Assembly: GCA_003117195.1 (NCBI GenBank)
Contig: BDSI01000074.1
Location: forward strand, 315,823-379,822
Length of the DNA stretch: 64,000 nt
Origin: Eudorina sp. 2006-703-Eu-15
Lineage: Eukaryota; Chlorophyta; Chlorophyceae; Chlamydomonadales; Volvocaceae
Direction of reading: 5' to 3'
Under the pieces are notes generated by a model. The model was not told the origin of the DNA, ran no database searches, and worked only from the letters and a program-made list of their open reading frames with translations. The first letter of the stretch is position 1; each line of letters starts with the position of its first letter. The position numbers and the translations under genes are program-made. Positions 57,534 through 64,000 of the stretch are shown here, piece by piece.

Positions 57534-60500
57534 ATGTCAGAGTTTTACCGAGTCTCATTTCGGCAACACAGTGTTAACTTTTCCCGCAGCTCCTTTCGGA
57601 GTCGAGTGGTGAAATGTTCAGCCAGTCCGGCGATGCCGGGCCAACGGAGGATATCGATCGCTACACGTTCCAGCAGGTTGGCGCAGGAGCAAACGAGACA
57701 GGTAGTTGGAAAGGAACAGCTCGGCGCTCAAAGTTACCGTATCGCGCCAGAAGCCCTAGCTACCTTCAATGCACTCGTCAGTTGAGCCGTTGCGGACGAG
57801 CCCACTCGGCAGCCATGGGCTTCTCCCGACATGCTCAGAGCTTTCTCGGTAGTCATGCGCCGGTGAAGTCCATGAACCCACGTCTCACGCGCCCTTGCAT
57901 GCACACAAATCTGCTGCAGGTACAGCAGCTCCTGATGGCAGCTGCCCAGCTGCGTGGGGAGCCGCTACAGCTGTCCACAGTGCCGGTTGAAACCAAGGGT
58001 GGGGGAGGGTGGGGTATGTTAGGGTGGGGTAGGGTAGGGTGTTGGGATAGGTAAAGTTGCGCAGGATAGGTAAAAGAGGCCCGGTAGGGTAGGGTTGAAT
58101 AAGTTAGCACCGAGTACGGCGGGTAAGGTACACGGCGGAATAATTCACTCCTGGTGTCCAGGATTACCGCTCGGACGGTTCGGTCTGTCTCCGGACATCC
58201 CGGCGAGGCGAGGCGAGGCAGGCCAAAGTCGTCCGAGTACAGCACAGCAGCCCCGCGCTGGCAGTTCCCACCCCCCAAGCCGGCCTGCTACCGCCCCGCC
58301 TCACCACCCCGGGCTCTGGCGGCCCTGGCGTTGTCGCTGGACGCCAAGGACCAGCTGCCGGCCTACGCCTCTTCCAACAGGAGCCCCCGGCTGCCTCGAG
58401 AGAGACCTGACCTGACCTGATCCGATCTGATCCGATCTGATCTGATCTGATCTGATCTGATCTGATCTGATCTGATCTGATCTGATCTGATCTGATCTGA
58501 TCTGATCTGATCTGACCTGATCTGATCTGACCTGACCTCCGCTGTCGCACCCCTCCCTCCCTCCCCCTTCCCGCGCCCCAGGTGACACCTCCCCAGCGGC
58601 CCCCTCCGCAGCCTGGGGGCGGGGGCCTTCACGGACGCCCTGGACGCCGCTGTGCTGCAGGGACGGGCGGACATGGCGGTGCACAGCCTGAAGGACTGCC
58701 CGGCCACCCTGAGGGAGGGGCTGCTGCTGGCGGCCTGCCTGCCGCGGGCCGACCCACGGGACGTTTTGATCGCCACGGAGGCCAAGAGCCTGGGTGGGTG
58801 GGTGGGTTCGTGCCCTGCGCGGGGAACCTGGGATGGGTTCGTGACGTGACGCGACGTGGCGGACTGGTTGGGGCCCGGCCGGGGTGCGACCAGGGTAAGG
58901 GGCGGTACTCGTGTGTCACAGACGCAATGCCGTCGTGCGTACACGGCGTATCGCGTACCTTGCCGTCAGCCACCACCCGACCCAACCTGGCCGCAACCCG
59001 TCCCACCTGACCCCACCTGACCCCAACCAACTCGACCGGCCATTCAACCGCTCCCTCATGCGTACGGCAAAGCGCAGGAGAGCTCATTCCGGGCAGTCGC
59101 GTGGGGACGAGCAGCAGCCGCAGGGCGGCGCAGATACGGCACGCGTTCCCGCATCTGCAGGTGGGTACGACCATATGTAAATTCATATGTATATATACTC
59201 GTACCGCTTGGTGTCGGGCAAGCGTCCTGCATCTCATAGTTGCGGTGGTTGATGGCTGCCCCAGGTGGTGCAGCTGCGGGGCAATGTGGAGACACGACTG
59301 GAGCGGATAAAGGCGCGCGAGATCAGCGCGACTGTCCTGGCCAGAGCGGGTGCGTTCAATCGGCAGGCAGAGCAGGGGTGCGTTTTCTGACATGCAATCA
59401 GGGGGCATGGCTAAGCCCGGGTAATGCACGTGCGACACCACACGACTGCCCCTGCCCCAGCATCCCATAAAGCCGGCGCGGTTGTGTGCAGTGTGGGGTA
59501 TCTGAGGGGCCTGGGGCCTGGCTTGAGGGTAGCGGGCCCAGGGCATCTGTGTGCTTTATTGATGAGGCGCTGATGGCCCGGGCTGTCATCTCGGCTGACT
59601 TGACTGCCAGCGCGATCCTGACGCCAGGGCAGCCGCCGACTCAGCGCCGCCGCTGCGTCCGTTCCCGGCCCACCCCCCGCCCCCGGCAGGTCTGCAGCGG
59701 CTGGGTTTCGAGGACATGGCATCCTCAGTGCTGAGCCTGCACGAGATGCTGCCGGCGGCGTGCCAGGGCGCGGTGGGCGTCGTGTGCCGGGAGGATGACC
59801 CATGGGTCGTTCAGTGAGTGTGCCGTATTCGGTGGGGGCGGGAGGTACGGGACAGACGGTACGGCGCGGTTGCACCCTGAGGAAGACCAGCCCAGGACGG
59901 TTGTACGGCACCGAGGGTCGCGGAGCGGGGAAAGCGGGGAAAGCCAGTGCTCTGAAATGGTGAAGAGGAGGAAGCGAGAGGAGTACATACATACATACAT
60001 ACATTCCTCGCCTTCCCACGCCACGCGGCGCAACACGCCGCTGTGTTTTGCAGTACCACAAGACCGCTCGTGCCCGCCGCGCACCGCCTCAGTCGGGGGT
60101 GAAGTGTGAAGTGAACCCCCGCGCCGCCCCCCGCCCCGGGGCGCCGCGTCCGGGCTGCTGCTGCGCAGGCTGCTGTCGGCCATCTCGCACAGGCCGACCT
60201 ACCTGGAGGTGTGTGCGGAGCGGGCCTGCCTGGCTGCGCTGCTGGGCACGGAGGAGGCGGGTCAGGGGGGGCAGCCCTTCCCCGACCTGGCCTGGGGTTG
60301 CAATACACGTCACGACCCCGAGGGCGGCACCATGGACATCGACTGCTTCGTGTCGGACCTGGAGGGGAAGGACCTGGTCAGGTGCGGGCCTGTGCGGTGC
60401 GTTGTGCCGTACGGCGCCGTACTGTACGGCAAGCCCAGTTTGAGTCCCTGCCTGACGTGTCTGGAACTCCCGAGGGCCGTGGGTTTGGCTGGCCGGTCCC

Positions 60501-60906
60501 ATGAGGCTGTTTGGTACGGCAGCTGCACGGCAGCTGCTGATGTACGGCGTCACGTGCCGCACGTGCGGCGGCCATTGGCAACCTCCTCAGGCGGCTGACT
60601 GGCCTGTGGGCCTGGGTCCTGTTTCGCGTCGCTGAGGGGCCAGATTTCATTTCGCGCTCTGCGTCCTCTGCCTGCGAACCCACCTGAAGACCTGATAGGT
60701 ACTCCAGGGTGAAAAAAAGAAACCAAACCCATGGTACGGGGTTACACCCCTCCCTCCCCGCAACCAACCCACCCACACGTACTGGCGGCAGGTACTCGGA
60801 GTACCTCCGACCCGTCTTCGACCAAGACGACGCGGAGGGGCTGGGGTTCCTGTACGGCAACTTGCTGCGCATGATGGCGTGCGGGCAGGGCTGGGTGCAG
60901 GCGTGA
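57534..60906 (+). CDS. Porphobilinogen deaminase (HMBS) paralogue, possibly inactive
   Basis: Exons are 57534-57701, 57920-57998, about 58582-58793, 59078-59160, 59265-59349, 59690-59813, 60169-60381 and 60792-60906, near 359 residues with a transit-like start. Family motifs are [25 protein letters not shown] (catalytic Asp), [12 protein letters not shown] and LRGNVETRL (substrate-binding Arg), and [24 protein letters not shown] joins four porphobilinogens into hydroxymethylbilane in plastid tetrapyrrole synthesis. Two things are odd. Domain 3 reads [20 protein letters not shown] where enzymes have a G-x-C-(Q/R)-x-P loop, so the cysteine that holds the dipyrromethane cofactor is absent. Also, exon 3 begins [10 protein letters not shown] in one frame but continues [20 protein letters not shown] in another, a one-base break near 58612. 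The break could be a sequence error, an unusual splice or decay. Confidence 0.75.
58415..58540. repeat. (TGATC)n pentamer tract in HMBS-like intron 2
   Basis: About 24 TGATC/TGACC pentamers lie just before exon 3. Because the unit is 5 bp and holds TGA, every frame is stopped, which rules out an exon crossing it. Confidence 0.92.
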
Positions 60907-62879
60907 GCACCCACCACGGCGGCGATGGCGACCCGATGGGGGGGTCTGGGAGGTAGCTGAATCTGAGAGAAAGTCCCTCAGGCTTGGACTGACACCCCCC
61001 GTTGGGTTGGGACGGGACGTGGCCGTGTGGATGGGGCACGGACGCTGCCTGTGTGCCCGCGGTGCCGAGTGCCGCCCCGGTGGGCTGAGGCAATCGAGCA
61101 TCAGACCAAACCAGGCGCCCGCGCTGCACCAAGGCGTTGTTGAGATTGGCGGAAGCGGGGCCGGTCTGTATTCGCTCGCCGCGCGCGCGGACTGGAGCTG
61201 GGTGACGCGGGAGGTGTCTCGCATGTGGGCTCCGTACCCAGCGCGTAGGCGTGTGGGGCGCTGGTGCGCAGGACGAGCCACCGCCCGTCTCGGAGCAGGG
61301 TGTATACGTCCGGGGCTGCTGCCCGCACGCAAACGGCCCGAAGTGATCGGTGAACTGCTGCTGTTGTTGTGTGCGGTTGATGTTTTATGAACGCGCGTGG
61401 CCTCAAGCCAAGTCAGCTGGCCGGAGGTGGGTGTCGGCCCGCGCCGTTGGGGAGGAGGAGGGGACCCGTCACTTGCTGCCTCGGACTCCCCCCCCGCCCC
61501 GGCTGCAGGTGGGGGATTGGGGAGGGGGGTGCTCCAGGAGGGGCCGTGCGGGTCGCATGTGGGTTCGGGTCAGTGGGTTCTGAGTGGGAGGGCACCCGGG
61601 ACTTTCGCCGCCACTTGGGAGTGGGGACTGCGGAGGGGTTAGCAGCCTTCCGTCCAGGAGGGTAGCAGCCCTAGCTAGGGCAGCAGCGGTAGCAGCCTCC
61701 ACCCGGATGCAGAGCTCCCTCCCTCATGCTCGTCGAACCCTTCCTGGGATGGGATAGGATGGGATGGGATGGCAGGCTTCTTGGTGCGCAGGTACGGGCC
61801 GGTCAGATGTCATTTCTTTTCGTTTCGCGGGAATGGCCAAGATACGGCATTAAACGGCCCGTCGGCGCGCCCGACGTGCACTGTCGCGCCGAGGTTCACA
61901 GTGAGAGCCACGTGATCATTATGTTAAGGATGTTTGTTGTATTTATGTGCCGCCATGGGGCGGAGTGTTTATTGAGAAGCCCATGGGGCGGAGTGTATTA
62001 TAGTTTAGACGAGTACATTAATGGCCCTGTATCATGATTACATGTTGTGTACGTAAGGTGTATCACTCGGTGCAAGGTAGGGGTACCGTAAACATGGTGT
62101 GATCGCAGCGACGCGCGCACGCGCCCCTCTCTCGCTCCTTGTCGCCGGTCGGGAGCACGGGAGGGAGGGGACCTCGGGACGGGTGGAGGGTGCGGCGAGA
62201 GGGCCCCGGGGGGGTGGTTTGGCACGTGGCGACGTGGGGATGTTGCGCAGAGCCCCTCTGCTTGGTGCCTTAGAGCTCTTTGGATGCGGGAGGAGGGGTG
62301 AGGGGTGATGGTTTCCCCGGGGTGCAGCGACGGTGCCGGCCCAGACGAGGCGGCGGCGCGAGGTCTGGCCGTCTCCGTGGTGAGCGTCCCCACACATACA
62401 CATGCCCCAGTAATCTTTCACACATGCCCAATGGCCCGCGCTAAAAGGGGAGGGGGCCTCAGCTGCGCTGCTCTCGTCGCGGGTCGGTGCAGTCCTGTCC
62501 TTGCGGGTTTGCGACAGGTGCGCCTGAGGTGGCCAACAGGGGTTGATTGCCGTACTAATACCGTACGATCCCCGAAGGCCAACGGGGTGGGTGGGTGGGT
62601 GGGTACTGTCCATGAAGGCCTTATGCGGTCTGCAGAGGGCCTCTGCATGCTCTCGCCACGCGCAACCATGGCCCGCTTTGTAACCCGGCGTATCGGTATA
62701 TATCAGCGGCTAGCGATAACTGGTCAACCCGGCCCCGCACCAACCCGGCCGGACGGGACCTCACCGCGCGGCTCACCACCGACGTCTCTCCACCCGGGAA
62801 CTATAGCCCGCAGCTGTCCAGTCGCTGCGGTGTTAATCCCAAGCACTGGCAGCGCACTCCGAGCCCTCCAGCGGTTCAT
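60907..62879. other. Downstream region without recognised gene
   Basis: 3' flank of the HMBS-like gene. GC-rich, with a GGGAT tract (61737-61771) and GGGT runs at 62587-62605. No exon set or RNA gene could be supported; no TGTAA was noticed near the stop. Confidence 0.5.
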
Positions 62880-64000
62880 AGCCGATGTCAATTTTTTAGC
62901 GGTCCGGCACCGACGTCAGCCCTCCAGCGGTTCGGCTTCGACGTCAACCCTCCAGCGGTCCAGCTCCGACGTCAACCCTCAAGCGGGACGTCAACCCTGC
63001 AGCGGTCCAGCTCCGACGTCAGCCCTCCAGCGGTCCAGCTCCGACGTCAACCCTCCAGCAGTCCAGCTCCGGACGTCAGCCCTCCAGCAGTCCAGGTCCG
63101 ACGTCAACCCTCCAGCGGTCCAGCTCCGACGTCAACCCTGCAGCGGTCCAGCTCCGATGCCAGCCCTTCAGCGGTCCAGCTCCGACGTCAGCCTTCATTG
63201 CGTTCAGCTCCGTTGCCGGCCTCTCAGCGGTCCAGCTCCGACGTCAGCGCTTCAGCGGTCCAGCTCCGACGTCAGCGCTTCAGCGGTCCAGCTCCGATGC
63301 CAGCCCTCCAGCGGTCCAGCTCCGACGTCAACCCTCCAGCGGTCCAGCTCCGATGCCTGCCCTCCAGCGGTCCAGCTCCGACGCCAGCCTCCAGCGGTTC
63401 AGCTCCGAAGTCAGCAATCCAGCGGTCCAGCTCCGACGTCAACCCTCCAGCGGTCCAGCTTCGACGTCAACCCTGCAGCGGTCGCAGCTCCGACGTCAGC
63501 CCCTCCAGCAGTCCAGCTCCGACGTCAACCCTGCAGCGGTCCAGCTCCGACGTCAGCCCTCCAGCAGTCCAGCTCCGACGTCAACCCTGCAGCGGTCCAG
63601 CTCCGTTGCCGGCCCTCCAGCGGTCCAGCTCCGACGCATGGCCCTGGCAGCAGTACAGGTACGACGTCAGCCTTCATGCGGTCCAGCTCCGTTGCCGGCC
63701 CTCCAACGGTCCAGCCTTGATGCCCAGCCATCCAGCCGTCCAGCTCCGACGTCAGCCCTCCAGCGGTCCAGCTCCGACGCATGCCTGCAGCAGTACAGGT
63801 GCGACATCAGCCCTCCAGCGGTCCAGCTCCGACGTCAACCCTGCAGCGGTCCAGCTCCGACGTCAACCCTCAAGCGGGACGTCAACCTCCAGCGTCCAGC
63901 TCCGACGTCAACCCTCCAGCGGTCCAGCTCCGACGCATGCCCTGCAGCGTTCAGCTCCGATGCCTGCCCTCCAGCGTTCAGCTCCGAAGTCAGCACTCCA
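62880..64000. repeat. 28-bp minisatellite, continues past window end
   Basis: Roughly 38 units resembling GACGTCAACCCTCCAGCGGT + CCAGCTCC, with variants of CAACCC/CAGCCC and GATGCC. The 28-bp unit is not a multiple of three, so one 471-codon plus frame runs through it in rotating registers, reading words such as SSGPAPTSALQRSSSDVN. I treat it as non-coding. Most units hold the palindrome GACGTC. Confidence 0.9.

Noticed and set aside
58300..58382. Possible HMBS-like exon ([20 protein letters not shown])
   Set aside because: It looks protein-like but has no GT donor before the TGATC tract, which is stopped in all frames.
62305..63720. 471-codon plus frame through the 28-bp minisatellite
   Set aside because: The unit is not a multiple of three and the translation simply cycles; no domain, start context or exon partner.
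1..64000. CRISPR arrays, bacterial operons, ribosome binding sites
   Set aside because: The window is eukaryotic; tandem repeats here have no spacer structure and no cas-like genes.
1..64000. tRNA genes
   Set aside because: I looked for GGTTCGA-type B boxes with paired acceptor stems and found none I could support; a covariance-model scan would settle it.

Overview
The window is nuclear DNA from a volvocine green alga, most likely Volvox or a close relative. Genes are cut into many short, GC-rich exons by GT-AG introns of 200-500 bp. Proteins carry long Ala/Gly/Pro/Gln tracts. The algal polyadenylation signal TGTAA follows several stop codons, and introns and spacers are full of (GT)n/(CA)n and GC-rich minisatellites. 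An 18S rRNA fragment inside one intron also reads as green algal. All gene models come from reading frames, splice sites and exon phase; no database search was run.

Layout. 1-3442 (+): C-terminal part of an SBP-type ankyrin protein with a membrane tail, cut by the left edge. 6785-9030 (-): a helical-repeat (OPR/RAP-like) protein, 5' end uncertain. 10330-12977 (+): an M50 membrane metalloprotease. 13505-14400 (-): a retroelement fragment. 16522-18150 (+): ribosomal protein L27a. 20035-21426 (-): an Mpv17/PMP22 membrane protein. 22960-25178 (+): a DUF218 (YdcF-like) membrane-anchored protein. 26706-35463 (+): a 1500-residue F-box/leucine-rich-repeat protein with nine exons. 39569-56748: three paralogues (A -, B +, C -) of a predicted organelle-targeted calycin/DUF3598-like protein. 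Each has seven exons with nearly identical exon lengths and phases. 57534-60906 (+): a porphobilinogen deaminase (HMBS) paralogue that lacks the cofactor-binding cysteine motif and shows a one-base frame break. 62880-64000: a 28-bp minisatellite running off the right edge.

The genes do not form an operon or one pathway; they are ordinary nuclear housekeeping and regulatory genes. The coordinated unit is the A/B/C family. Its first exons encode different transit-like peptides, while its last two exons are almost identical in DNA, which suggests gene conversion. A and B are head to head, and B and C are tail to tail around a decayed tyrosine-recombinase element.

The least conventional signals are a perfect 33-bp inverted repeat next to an antisense 18S rRNA fragment in intron 5 of gene C, a second 37-bp hairpin between C and the deaminase, the deaminase paralogue itself, and a dispersed element family whose copies end in a shared GGGGTCCGCTGTAAC-type end followed by short A/T-rich or tetranucleotide tails.
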